From positions 1 through 64,000 of the IMG/VR virus record IMGVR_UViG_3300028394_000055: a stretch of 64,000 nt of DNA. One strand, written 5' to 3'. Under the pieces are notes generated by a model. It saw only the letters and a list, made by a program, of their open reading frames with translations, was not told the origin of the DNA and searched no databases. Source of the DNA: a virus. Numbering within the stretch: position 1 is the first letter of the stretch; each line of letters begins with the position of its first letter. Position numbers and translations under genes: made by a program. Of this stretch, positions 8,633 through 18,095 are shown one piece after another.

Positions 8633-11578
8633 ATGGCAACATTGAATTCACCAGGCGTAAGCGTATCAGTTATCGACGAGAGTTTTTATACCCCGTCTGC
8701 ACCGGGTACCGTACCTATGATATTTATAGCGTCTGCACAAGACAAAACAAATCCAAGCGGCACAACCGCTTTAGGAACCACAGCGGCTAATGCTGGCAAA
8801 GTATGGTTAATGACTGGCCAACGTGATCTAACAGACACGTTTGGTACTCCACATTTCTATACCGATGCTAGTTCAAATCCGTTGCATGGTGACGAATTAA
8901 ATGAATATGGTTTACAAGCAGCATACAGTTTACTAGGAGTTAGTAGCCGTGCATATGTTGTAAGAGCAAATATTGATACAACACAATTACTTCCACGTTC
9001 AAGCGTGCCTAAGGGTGCTCCGACTAATGGACAACTTTGGGTAGACACTGCATCTACTGTGTTTGGTATTAAAGAATGGGATAATACTAAAAAAACTTTT
9101 ACAGTTAAAACTCCTTTAGTACTAGATGATGCCGCTATTGGTACTATTAATTTATCTGGCAGCGACCCTAGTAATACTATTGGTCAACCTGGCGATTATT
9201 GCATGGTTTTATCAGTTAGCAAAGGAATCAAACTGTACTACAAGGGTAGTGGTTTTTCATGGATAGAAGTTAAAAACCCATTTGATGGTGGTAAGAATTT
9301 ACAAATAAGTGAACACTATAACTATCCTGTATTCACTGTAGATAAAAGTGTTTGGATTACAACTACAACTCCTACTGACGGAGCAAATTGGAAAGTAAAA
9401 CGTTATAGCAGTGCAACAAAAAGTTGGAGCACTATACCAGCACCAATTTATAGTATTTTGCCGGCTGCAACTTATGCATATGACTCAACTGGAGGCAAGT
9501 CTATTCCTGCTGGAGCAATATTTGTAGAACCAAATATTGAAAATGGTAATGATTCGATGGCAGATTTTAAAATATGGACACGTAGTAAAACTGGTCCTAC
9601 TGTTATTACTGGTACTGCTGCTATAGATCAAGCAGTAGCAGGTACATATACATTTAATATTAGGGAAACTATTGCAGGTAGTGGTGCTTGGAGTTCATCA
9701 AGAGTAGTTACATGGAATCCAAATGATAATACAAAAACTATTGCATCTTATATTCCAGCAGCCCTAGCAGCAGCAGGCTTAACAAATGTTTCAGCAACTT
9801 ACGACCCTGAATCATTTAAATTAACATTTACTCATAGACTAGGTGGCGATATTGAAATTAATGATGTAGCAGATTCTCCTGTTCAATCATCTGGATTTAG
9901 CAACTCTATTGCTGGTGTATATACTGCACCGGGTGGAGATACTGATTATGAATATCTATTAACTAACTGGAGACTTGCAACATATAAATCAAGTATAAAT
10001 GCACCATATAATGTTCCTGCAGATGGACAATTATGGTACAGTTCTATACATGATGAAGTTGACATTATGGTTCATGATGGAGCAAATGGTTGGGTTGGTT
10101 ATAGAACCAAATACGGCTCTACAGATGAAAATGGTCCTATTGTAGCAGCAACCGAACCGGCTTTACAAAGTGGCGGTGGCGCCCTAGTTGATAAAGATAT
10201 TTGGATTGATACTTCTGATATGGGTATGTATGGTAAAAACATATATGTTTACAGTGTGGCCAACGGTTGGGTCAAACAAGATGTTACAGACCAATCAACA
10301 CCTGACGGTTGGTTATTTGCTGACGCTCGTGCTGGAACATCTGGCGGTACTGCTACTATTCCACCAGCTGGAACAATTAAACAACTATTATCAAGTAACT
10401 TCTTAGATCCAGATGCACCTGATCCTGCTATCTATCCAGCAGGTATGCATTTGTTTAACACCCGTCGTAGCGGATTTAATGTCAAGATGTACATGTCTGG
10501 ATATATTGACAAGTATGCAAACGGTGGAATAAATCCTCGTTTCCCACACAGTAGTGGTGAATCAATGGCTTCATACCAAACAGATCGTTGGGTAAGTCAA
10601 CACAATGTAGCGGCAGACGGTTCTGGTGTATTTGGTCGACATGCTCAGAGAGCACAGATTGTTGCAGCATTTAAATCAACTATTGATACAAACTCTGCAA
10701 TCAGAGATACAGATACCGTTGTGTTTAACTTAATTGCAACTCCTGGCTATCCTGAAGCAATTCAAAACATGGTTGGATTTAATACTGATCGTGGTATTAC
10801 AGCATTTGTTGTTGGTGATACACCGTTCCGTTTAGAGCCAAACGGCACAGCATTAAATGCATATGGTCTAAACACAAACAAAGCACTTGATAATAATGAT
10901 GATGGTGCGGTTACATATGACGAATTTATGGCCATGTATTACCCAAGTGGTTATACAAACGATAATACAGGTAACTATATTGTTGTTCCACCAAGCCACA
11001 TGATGTTGCGTACCATCATTAACAGTGATGCTAAGAGTTTCCAATGGTTTGCCCCAGCAGGAACACGTCGTGGCGGAGTTGATAATGCTACAGCAGTAGG
11101 TTATATTACTGAAGAAGGCGAATTTAAAGCCACAGCATTATATCAAAGTTTAAGAGATGTATTGAGCGAAGTTAAAATTAATCCTATTGCATCACTAACA
11201 GGTGTAGGTTTAGTAGCATATGGTCAACGTACTCGTGCTAAAAATGATAGTAGTTTAGATAGAATTAATGTTGCTCGTTTAGTTTGCTATCTACGTCGCC
11301 AGTTAGATATTCTTGCAAGACCATTCTTATTTGAACCTAACGATGCACAGACTCGTCGTGAAATTAAAGCAGCAGCAGAAAGTCTAATGCTTGAATTGGT
11401 GGGATCACGTGCATTGTATGATTTTGTTGTAGTTTGCGACGAAACTAACAATACACCTTCGAGAATTGATCGCAGCGAATTATATATGGATATCGCTATT
11501 GAACCTGTAAAAGCAGTTGAGTTTATTTATATTCCTCTAAGACTGAAAAATACTGGTGATATCAAAGCCGGTTTATAA
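8633..11578 (+). CDS. 18: Contractile tail sheath protein, T4 gp18-like
   Basis: 981 residues, much longer than T4 gp18 (659). The N-terminus MATLNSPGVSVSVIDES and the C-terminal block (RRQLDILARPFLFEPND, RREIKAAAESLML, AVEFIYIPLRLKNTGD) are diagnostic of the sheath family. The middle (about residues 130-560) contains beta-rich segments such as NGQLWVDT and DGQLWYSS that repeat the same theme and look like inserted surface domains. The sheath contracts to drive the tube through the host envelope. Confidence 0.95.
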   Translation: MATLNSPGVSVSVIDESFYTPSAPGTVPMIFIASAQDKTNPSGTTALGTTAANAGKVWLMTGQRDLTDTFGTPHFYTDASSNPLHGDELNEYGLQAAYSLLGVSSRAYVVRANIDTTQLLPRSSVPKGAPTNGQLWVDTASTVFGIKEWDNTKKTFTVKTPLVLDDAAIGTINLSGSDPSNTIGQPGDYCMVLSVSKGIKLYYKGSGFSWIEVKNPFDGGKNLQISEHYNYPVFTVDKSVWITTTTPTDGANWKVKRYSSATKSWSTIPAPIYSILPAATYAYDSTGGKSIPAGAIFVEPNIENGNDSMADFKIWTRSKTGPTVITGTAAIDQAVAGTYTFNIRETIAGSGAWSSSRVVTWNPNDNTKTIASYIPAALAAAGLTNVSATYDPESFKLTFTHRLGGDIEINDVADSPVQSSGFSNSIAGVYTAPGGDTDYEYLLTNWRLATYKSSINAPYNVPADGQLWYSSIHDEVDIMVHDGANGWVGYRTKYGSTDENGPIVAATEPALQSGGGALVDKDIWIDTSDMGMYGKNIYVYSVANGWVKQDVTDQSTPDGWLFADARAGTSGGTATIPPAGTIKQLLSSNFLDPDAPDPAIYPAGMHLFNTRRSGFNVKMYMSGYIDKYANGGINPRFPHSSGESMASYQTDRWVSQHNVAADGSGVFGRHAQRAQIVAAFKSTIDTNSAIRDTDTVVFNLIATPGYPEAIQNMVGFNTDRGITAFVVGDTPFRLEPNGTALNAYGLNTNKALDNNDDGAVTYDEFMAMYYPSGYTNDNTGNYIVVPPSHMMLRTIINSDAKSFQWFAPAGTRRGGVDNATAVGYITEEGEFKATALYQSLRDVLSEVKINPIASLTGVGLVAYGQRTRAKNDSSLDRINVARLVCYLRRQLDILARPFLFEPNDAQTRREIKAAAESLMLELVGSRALYDFVVVCDETNNTPSRIDRSELYMDIAIEPVKAVEFIYIPLRLKNTGDIKAGL

Positions 11579-11581
11579 TAG

Positions 11582-11588
11582 GTAAATA
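11582..11588 (+). promoter_or_regulatory. Late promoter box (tail tube)
   Basis: GTAAATA just after the sheath stop, 22 bases before the tube ATG, with AAGGAG close to the start codon. Confidence 0.55.
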
Positions 11589-11610
11589 ACATAGATTAAG
11601 GAGCATTTAT

Positions 11611-12258
11611 ATGCCAATTGCAAGTTTAAATAGATTTACAGTACCATTAGCAGGGTCACAGTCAGCAGCTACTCAGGGACTGTTAATGCCAAAACTAGCG
11701 TATCGCTTTCGCGTTACGTTAGATCAATTTGGAGTAGCAGGCACACCAACTACAGAATTAACCAAACAGGTTATGACTGTAAGTCGTCCTGAACTTACAT
11801 TTGATGACATGACTTTAGATGTTTACAACAGCAGAGTTAAAATGCTCGGTAAACACAAGTGGGGCGATCCGAAACTAAAAATACGTGATGATGCCAGTGG
11901 AGTGGTTAGCAAGAAAGTCGGCGAACAGTTACAGAAACAGTTTGACTTCTTTGAGCAAGCAGGTGCGGCATCAGGTATTGATTACAAATTCAGAATGCGT
12001 GTAGAAATACTTGACGGTGGTAACGGCGCTTACGAGCCTGTAACACTAGAAAGTTTTGAATATCTAGGGTGTTTTGTTAAAGCGGTAACATACTCAGGTG
12101 GCGATTATGCTAAGAACGATCCATTAGAAATTGAGATGACAATCTCTATTGATAACGCAATCCAATTAGAAGCACCTGGTGGAACAGCCAGCGGCATTGG
12201 CTTAGATATTGGTCGTGTTGTAAGACCACCGACAGCACAGGGATTAACAACAGGTTAA
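11611..12258 (+). CDS. 19: Tail tube protein, T4 gp19-like
   Basis: 215 residues. AYRFRVTLDQFG, QVMTVSRPELTFDD, YNSRVKMLGKHKWGDPKLKIRDD and PLEIEMTISIDNAIQ match the tube-protein beta-barrel of T4 gp19 in order and length. It forms the inner tube of the tail. It follows the sheath gene with its own late promoter box and ribosome site and is followed by a terminator. Confidence 0.92.
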   Translation: MPIASLNRFTVPLAGSQSAATQGLLMPKLAYRFRVTLDQFGVAGTPTTELTKQVMTVSRPELTFDDMTLDVYNSRVKMLGKHKWGDPKLKIRDDASGVVSKKVGEQLQKQFDFFEQAGAASGIDYKFRMRVEILDGGNGAYEPVTLESFEYLGCFVKAVTYSGGDYAKNDPLEIEMTISIDNAIQLEAPGGTASGIGLDIGRVVRPPTAQGLTTG

Positions 12259-12276
12259 TCACATTAACTAAATTAG

Positions 12277-12306
12277 AAAACCCTGGTTTAATAGCCAGGT
12301 TTTTCT
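12277..12306 (+). terminator. Intrinsic terminator after gp19
   Basis: AAAACCCTGG and CCAGGTTTTT form a stem with one bulged base around an 8-base loop, running into a T-rich stretch. Confidence 0.8.
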
Positions 12307-12310
12307 TTGG

Positions 12311-12317
12311 CTAAATA
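12311..12317 (+). promoter_or_regulatory. Late promoter box, leaderless type
   Basis: CTAAATA ends 5 bases before the ATG at 12323; no Shine-Dalgarno. It follows the gp19 terminator directly. Confidence 0.6.
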
Positions 12318-12322
12318 TTATT

Positions 12323-13564
12323 ATGAGCGACGGAAATGCATTTAACAACTTTTTAACTGGTAAGGGATATGGTCCTATAATGAAGGACTATCAGCATGCC
12401 AGCGGTTTGTATGTCGACAGTACATATGCTAGAGCCCCTAAAATGGGGTTTTTGTATTTTGTAGAATTAGATATCAATCGTTCTGGTATAAGTCCAGAAT
12501 ACGATTGGTGGGCAAATAACGATTGGTTAGATGTAGGATTGCTTGCTAAAAAAGCAGATCTTCCTAAATTTACAATTGCTAATGAAACATTAAATCAATA
12601 TAATAGAAAAACACAAGTTGCTACTAAAATTACCTATAACAATGTTAGTATAGAGTTCCATGACGATAACAGTGATATTACACATAATATGTGGGTAAAT
12701 TATTATAAGAATTATGTTAATGATAGCAATTTAAATGCTCGGGCATTTAGTGATACAAAATATTCAGAAAGTGATTATAGATATGGATTATATGATAATG
12801 GCAAATTGACTCCGTTTTTTAATCAAATACGTTTATATGTTTTACATCAACATCAATTTACTAGATATACTTTAGTTAATCCTAAAATTATTAATTGGGA
12901 TCATGATGCAATTGATCAAGAAGGTACTAAAATTTTAAAAAATAAAATGACACTTGCATACGAAAGTGTTATATATGATGGTGGGATTATTCAACCTACT
13001 CAAAATCCACCGGGATTTGCAACACAGTATTATGACACCGAGCCAAGTCCCTATAATGTTGCAGGGTTACTCGATTCGCCTGTATACGATCCCAGAGGAG
13101 AATCGTCATTTGACGCAGAAACTGGTCAACCGGTATTTAAAACTCCACCCAGACAAGGTAATCCAGGGTTTGATCAACGAGGTAAAGATACTGTATTTGG
13201 AACACCTCCTAGACAGGGTAATCCTGGCTACGACCAGCGTGGAAACTCTAGAGCCTATGGAGTAATTAGACCACAAACAGCAGGATTACTTCAACAACTT
13301 GGAACAATACTTGCTAAAAATTATATAAATCAAAGTGGACTAACAAGACAAAAAGCCACTGTATACAATATTGCTGGCAGTGTAATGGGACAAATAGGCA
13401 GTGGTCCGGGAAAATATGCAAGCCCACCAAGCGAAGAAGATCAACCGGGTGTTTTTACATTACCCGGTGGCGTTGGTATCAATATATTTAAGGGATTTAA
13501 TACAACAGTAGATGGGAAGATCAGAGCAAATCCTGCTGCAATATTATTTCCGCCTAGAGGTTAA
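12323..13564 (+). CDS. Tail-tube-fold virion protein (gp48/gp54 class suspected)
   Basis: 413 residues. Residues ~35-225 read like a tube-type barrel: GFLYFVELDIN, LPKFTIANETLNQYNRKTQ, YNNVSIEFHDDNSDITHNMW, RLYVLHQHQFTRYTL, LKNKMTLAYESVIYDGG. The C-terminal part has two tandem 20-residue repeats (60-bp units starting at 13142 and 13202) built on TPPRQGNPGxDQRG. T4 uses tube-related proteins gp48 and gp54 to start the tube on the baseplate, and this protein could have that role. Identity as gp48 or gp54 is not settled. Confidence 0.65.
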   Translation: MSDGNAFNNFLTGKGYGPIMKDYQHASGLYVDSTYARAPKMGFLYFVELDINRSGISPEYDWWANNDWLDVGLLAKKADLPKFTIANETLNQYNRKTQVATKITYNNVSIEFHDDNSDITHNMWVNYYKNYVNDSNLNARAFSDTKYSESDYRYGLYDNGKLTPFFNQIRLYVLHQHQFTRYTLVNPKIINWDHDAIDQEGTKILKNKMTLAYESVIYDGGIIQPTQNPPGFATQYYDTEPSPYNVAGLLDSPVYDPRGESSFDAETGQPVFKTPPRQGNPGFDQRGKDTVFGTPPRQGNPGYDQRGNSRAYGVIRPQTAGLLQQLGTILAKNYINQSGLTRQKATVYNIAGSVMGQIGSGPGKYASPPSEEDQPGVFTLPGGVGINIFKGFNTTVDGKIRANPAAILFPPRG

Positions 13565-13566
13565 AA

Positions 13567-14139
13567 ATGGCTCAACGATTTACTAATGTGCCGCCCGCTG
13601 AACAAGCAGAATATAATTCAACAGTTCAAGCGTTTGATAATTATCAAACATCTTCAATAGAAATTAGTTCATTGGTACTAGCCGCCATGAAAAGTTATTT
13701 TGTTAATAGAGGGTTTGGAGATGTTTCAGCAGAATCTATTGCTATAACCATTATAACTCAGGCCAAACAAGATGGGTACAATCCCATGCAAATATTAGAT
13801 ACATTAAGGGGATTAAGTAATGTTGAGTTATCAGGGCTTGTATCTGAAATATTAAATTATAATAGATTTAAAACAAGTTCATTGGGTTATGCTCAAACAT
13901 TTAAACCTAATCTACAAATACAACGAAATATTATAGACGGTTATATACCATTTATTCCAAATCCTCCACCGCCACCTCCTGTACGTAGTACAATTATATT
14001 AACTGATGAAAATGGAGAAGATATAACAGACGAACTCGGCGATATTTTAACAACAGAAGAATTTGGCCCAGAAGCCTTACTTGATGAAAATAATATGGTA
14101 TTAACTGATGAAAATAATGATTTATTAATAACAGAATAA
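13567..14139 (+). CDS. Virion-associated protein with polyproline hinge, unknown
   Basis: 190 residues. A helical N-terminal domain (residues 1-115, including VELSGLVSEILNYNRFKTSSLG) is followed by a run of six prolines and a C-terminal tail with repeats of the type LTDENGxDITDE (ILTDENGED, VLTDENND). It starts 2 bases after the tube-fold gene, suggesting a partner of that protein. No enzymatic motif seen. Confidence 0.7.
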   Translation: MAQRFTNVPPAEQAEYNSTVQAFDNYQTSSIEISSLVLAAMKSYFVNRGFGDVSAESIAITIITQAKQDGYNPMQILDTLRGLSNVELSGLVSEILNYNRFKTSSLGYAQTFKPNLQIQRNIIDGYIPFIPNPPPPPPVRSTIILTDENGEDITDELGDILTTEEFGPEALLDENNMVLTDENNDLLITE

Positions 14140-14153
14140 ATAAAGAATAAATA
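14136..14153 (+). promoter_or_regulatory. Tandem late promoter boxes
   Basis: ATAAATA occurs twice, at 14136-14142 (overlapping the upstream stop) and 14147-14153, 17 bases before the next ATG at 14171. Confidence 0.5.
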
Positions 14154-14170
14154 AAATGGAATAAACAATA

Positions 14171-14902
14171 ATGCCAAATATTACAACATTAGCAACGGTA
14201 TCAAATATAACATCTTCTACAACTTTTGTTGTAATTAATACCGGTCTTACACGTAGATATTCTTATCAAGATTTAAAAAATAAATTAACAAATGATGGAT
14301 TAGGTGGTGGTGCTGGTGCATTATCTAATCTATCAGATGTTACATTTACTACTCCTACATCAGGACAAGTTTTAAAATATAATGGAGCAAAGTGGGTTAA
14401 TGGTACTGGTGGCGAGATATACACATTAAATACCGCAACTGGCTCAGTACTGGGAGGAGTTAAAATTGGTACTGGTATATCAATCACTGGCGATGGTACT
14501 ATTAGTGCAGCAGGTGGTAGTACTCCGTCTCGTAGTTCTGCATCAGTTACTAGTGCAAGTTTAAATACTGGTACAAGTGGAAATTATGAAATAACAGGGT
14601 TTAAAGGATACGGTTTACTATCTATTCAAACAAGTGTAGCAGCATGGGTAACAGTGTATTCAAGTGTTGCCGCTCGAACAGCAGATTCTGCAAGGATTAT
14701 AACAGCAGACCCTAATCCAGGTAGCGGAGTTATTGCTGAAGTAATTAACACAAGTGGAACAACCCAATACTTTAGTCCTGCTCTAATAGGATATAGTAGT
14801 GAAAATGTACCCTCGGCTTCTATTCCGATTAAAATTTATAATAACGGTGATAATTCTGCGGCAATAACAGTAACACTAAAGTTAATTCAATTAGAGGCTT
14901 AA
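14171..14902 (+). CDS. Fibre-like structural protein
   Basis: 243 residues, Ser/Thr/Gly-rich. It contains LSNLSDVTFTTPTSGQVLKYNGAKWVN and LGGVKIGTGISITGDGTISA, repeat types that recur in T4-type and other phage fibre proteins. The C-terminal ~110 residues form a probable beta domain. It is followed after 4 bases by the subtilase gene, so the two are likely co-expressed and may be virion partners. Confidence 0.75.
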   Translation: MPNITTLATVSNITSSTTFVVINTGLTRRYSYQDLKNKLTNDGLGGGAGALSNLSDVTFTTPTSGQVLKYNGAKWVNGTGGEIYTLNTATGSVLGGVKIGTGISITGDGTISAAGGSTPSRSSASVTSASLNTGTSGNYEITGFKGYGLLSIQTSVAAWVTVYSSVAARTADSARIITADPNPGSGVIAEVINTSGTTQYFSPALIGYSSENVPSASIPIKIYNNGDNSAAITVTLKLIQLEA

Positions 14903-14906
14903 TTTT

Positions 14907-17639
14907 ATGCATCTACCATTAGGTCCAAATGGATTACCTTTAGCAAACCTAGGTAATCCGTTATTTGAAGGCAACCGAAGATTTGTTGTAACTCTTAAAA
15001 ATTGGGAAGACAACGAAAGTTTATATTTGGATATGGAAACTTTAGGTGGACCATTACATATACCTAACAGAGTGGTTGAATGTTTAGATCGGAGACCATT
15101 AGAAAGAAATACCGATTATCTTTTAACATATGAAGAAGCCGTAGCATTATCCCATGATCCGAGAGTTTCTGCTGTTGAATTAAATCCTACTGATAGGAAG
15201 ATATCAATAACACGGCATAATTGGGCAACTACTTCAACTTTTAGTAAGGCATTTGCCCTTACCGGTACTGATAAAGATTGGGGATTATTTAGAACAAGAG
15301 CAAAAGTTAATCCTAATAATTGGGGTGGTGGATTATATACTCTGAACACCACTACTGTTTTATCAGATGCTTCGGGGAAAAATGTAGATGTAGTTATAGT
15401 GGACGGGGGACTACCATATCCTGTAACACTAGAATACGCACAAAATCCAGATGGTACTGGATATCCTAGAATGGTACAATATAATTGGAGGAATTACACT
15501 TTTCAAAATTATAGTTATGAAACTCATGAAAACGGTCACCAAGCACATACATCTGGAACAGTAGCAGGTAATACTCAGGGTCATGCTCGTGATTCTAATA
15601 TATATAATCTTACATATAACGATGGAATTGTACCAGTTACAAATTTTCATCAACGTAAACCTGTTAATCCTTTAACAGGATTTAAAAATCCCACAATAAC
15701 AAACAACAGTTGGGGATATTCAAGCAGTATTACTTATAGTGATTTAAAATCATTTACATCAAGAATTCATTATAGAGGAGTTGATTATTATCCCGTTAGT
15801 GGTAGTCTAGGTACCTATGTATGGAATGATGCAGATATTCAAAGTTATGGAATACCTCGACTATTTGGTAATGGATTTCCTGCGAGAGATTCAGGAACAG
15901 ATGCTAATTTTATTGATGCTGCTAAGGCAGGAGTTATTAATGTATGTTCAGCTGGAAACAGTTTTTTTCATATAGCCAAACCTAGTTCTAATCCAAATGA
16001 TGATTATAATAATTATGCAGTATACGACGGTAATGTTGTCTATTATCATAGAGGATCTAGTCCGGGTTCTGCGGATGAAGCAGCTAGCTCCAACTACAGT
16101 TTAGATTATTCTCCTATATGTGTTGGTGCCGCCGGAGCAGTAAAAACAGGACCAACAAGTAGTCTTACCATTAACTATGTATTTGGTCTTGGAGGAGGCT
16201 ATACAGGGTTACTGTCAACTGATTATAAATCAGAATTTTCAAACTATGGACCACGAGTCGATGTATTTGCTCCAGGAGAATGTACATTAAGTGTAATTGA
16301 TACTACTTCTTATGCATCAGGAGTCGTTAATGATCCACGAGCAGCAACATTAGGAATTACAGATACCTATAATAAATTTGGCAGAGATGCAGGCACTAGT
16401 ATGTCATGTCCGCATGTTTGTGGAGTACTAGCATGTGTATTAGAAAAATATCCAAGGATGCGTCAACCTGAAATTCGTAAATGGATAGCATCTGTATCGT
16501 TACCTACTTTAGGTAGCACTACTGGCGGCGCCGGAGATGGCACCGATGCGGGATTTCTATCTTGGTCAACTTCTAGTAATCAAAATATGATATTTCAACA
16601 AGGAACACGAGTAAAGGAAGCAGAAGTTGGAGGATTATATCCTACTCCCTATCCTATAGCAAATTCTAGTTATAGAAGAACTAGCGGACAAGTATGGCCA
16701 AGAACTTCGACTCTTTTTGCATACAATAATAAAGCAACCTTATCGTTAACTTCAGATAAAATGAACTTAACTACTGGCGAGTCCGCTACAATTAGTTTAG
16801 CAACAACAAATTTACCTAATGGTACCCTTGTTTCTTATATTATTTCAGCTAGAATGTTAATAAGCTCAACTTTAGTAGAAACCAACGCAGTTTCAGGAGT
16901 TGCTACTGCTAGTAGTTTTATGACTGGATCAATTACAGGCTTTAAAACATCTCCAAACACTGGTAATAGAATTACTACCACAGGTTCTGGTATAGGAACA
17001 AGAACTTCAATTACAAATAGTTTGCTAGGTGCAGCATCACTAACTGCATCAACTACTCCGAGTAGCGGAAGCGTTGATGATGGATATTGGACATTAAGTT
17101 TGCCTTTTAGTATCACATTTGATGGTACTAGTTATTCTTCAGTATACGTAGGAACAAATGGTTATATAACATTTGGTAGTGGATCAACCGCGTTTCAGTC
17201 TATTAGTAGCAGTAATCCAATATACCCAAAAATATTAATATCTGCAGCAGATCACTCAACTCAACGTATATATTATGGTATAGAAGGTTCTTCTCCTAAT
17301 AGAACATATAGAGTAAGAGTGGAAGGATCTACTGGATACTCTGGCACCATAGGATCCCCTACTAAACTTTATGAGGCAATATTTTATGAAAATACTCCTA
17401 ATCAGATAGATATTCAAATGGGAGTAAATAATGCTTGGGGCATACAAGGAGCAGCATATACTTTCTTACCCGGTGACATAAATAATGACCCGCTAACTGG
17501 AGTGTTTACTGTTGATGCCAACGGTGCTGCCATTCTTCCGTATCCTTTAACAATAACGACTGGTAATTCATATGAGTTGTATGTACGCACAGGCACATTT
17601 CCGGCTGCGTCAGTGAAAATAATAGTTAATCAGCACTAA
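14907..17639 (+). CDS. Subtilisin-like serine protease with adhesin-like C-terminus
   Basis: 910 residues. The S8 catalytic triad can be placed: D166 in VVIVDGG, H211 in ENGHQAHTSGTVAG, S498 in GTSMSCPHVCG. The oxyanion Asn lies in VCSAGNS. There is no signal peptide or clear prodomain cut. Residues after ~600 are beta-rich and Ser/Thr-rich (YVGTNGYITFGSGS, YRVRVEG), resembling surface adhesion modules. Next to structural genes, it may be a virion protease acting on host surface proteins or on virion maturation. The triad is direct observation; the role is inference. Confidence 0.88.
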   Translation: MHLPLGPNGLPLANLGNPLFEGNRRFVVTLKNWEDNESLYLDMETLGGPLHIPNRVVECLDRRPLERNTDYLLTYEEAVALSHDPRVSAVELNPTDRKISITRHNWATTSTFSKAFALTGTDKDWGLFRTRAKVNPNNWGGGLYTLNTTTVLSDASGKNVDVVIVDGGLPYPVTLEYAQNPDGTGYPRMVQYNWRNYTFQNYSYETHENGHQAHTSGTVAGNTQGHARDSNIYNLTYNDGIVPVTNFHQRKPVNPLTGFKNPTITNNSWGYSSSITYSDLKSFTSRIHYRGVDYYPVSGSLGTYVWNDADIQSYGIPRLFGNGFPARDSGTDANFIDAAKAGVINVCSAGNSFFHIAKPSSNPNDDYNNYAVYDGNVVYYHRGSSPGSADEAASSNYSLDYSPICVGAAGAVKTGPTSSLTINYVFGLGGGYTGLLSTDYKSEFSNYGPRVDVFAPGECTLSVIDTTSYASGVVNDPRAATLGITDTYNKFGRDAGTSMSCPHVCGVLACVLEKYPRMRQPEIRKWIASVSLPTLGSTTGGAGDGTDAGFLSWSTSSNQNMIFQQGTRVKEAEVGGLYPTPYPIANSSYRRTSGQVWPRTSTLFAYNNKATLSLTSDKMNLTTGESATISLATTNLPNGTLVSYIISARMLISSTLVETNAVSGVATASSFMTGSITGFKTSPNTGNRITTTGSGIGTRTSITNSLLGAASLTASTTPSSGSVDDGYWTLSLPFSITFDGTSYSSVYVGTNGYITFGSGSTAFQSISSSNPIYPKILISAADHSTQRIYYGIEGSSPNRTYRVRVEGSTGYSGTIGSPTKLYEAIFYENTPNQIDIQMGVNNAWGIQGAAYTFLPGDINNDPLTGVFTVDANGAAILPYPLTITTGNSYELYVRTGTFPAASVKIIVNQH

Positions 17640-17643
17640 TGCT

Positions 17644-18087
17644 ATGAGTTTAAAATTTGCTCAAAGTGTCTATCAGGTAAAAAATCTTGAAAAATATATT
17701 GGGACAAAACCCCCCTATTGCAGAAGCAGTTGGGAAACAACATTCTGCATGTTTTGTGATAATAATCCTAGTGTACAACAATGGGCTAGCGAACCTGTAA
17801 AGATACCATACAGAGATCCGCTAACAGGAAAGCCCACTGTTTATGTTCCTGATTTTTTAATTTCTTATATTGATAAGAATATGAAAAAACATGCAGAACT
17901 TATAGAAATTAAACCTGCTAATCAAATGCTAATAGAAAAAGTTGGTAAAAACGCCTACAATCAAGCACAATACGTTAAGAATATGGCCAAGTGGGCTGCT
18001 GCTAATAAATGGGCACAACAGCAAGGATTAAAGTTTAGGGTAATTAACGAGCACGATATTTTTTCCAACACTAAAAAAACGAAATAA
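17644..18087 (+). CDS. 4: Head completion protein, T4 gp4-like
   Basis: 147 residues. KYIGTKPPYCRSSWETTFCMFCDNNPSVQQWASEPVKIPY, PDFLI and LIEIKP match the T4 gp4 (gp50/4) family, including a PD-(D/E)xK-like arrangement (E in SSWE, D in VPDF, ExK in EIKP). In T4 the protein is needed to finish the DNA-filled head before tail attachment. It lies between the subtilase and terminase small subunit genes. Confidence 0.85.
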   Translation: MSLKFAQSVYQVKNLEKYIGTKPPYCRSSWETTFCMFCDNNPSVQQWASEPVKIPYRDPLTGKPTVYVPDFLISYIDKNMKKHAELIEIKPANQMLIEKVGKNAYNQAQYVKNMAKWAAANKWAQQQGLKFRVINEHDIFSNTKKTK

Positions 18088-18095
18088 GTAATGTT

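Noticed and set aside
15116-15653. Minus-strand frames inside the subtilase
   Set aside because: They are shadows of a long conserved frame with an intact catalytic triad on the plus strand.
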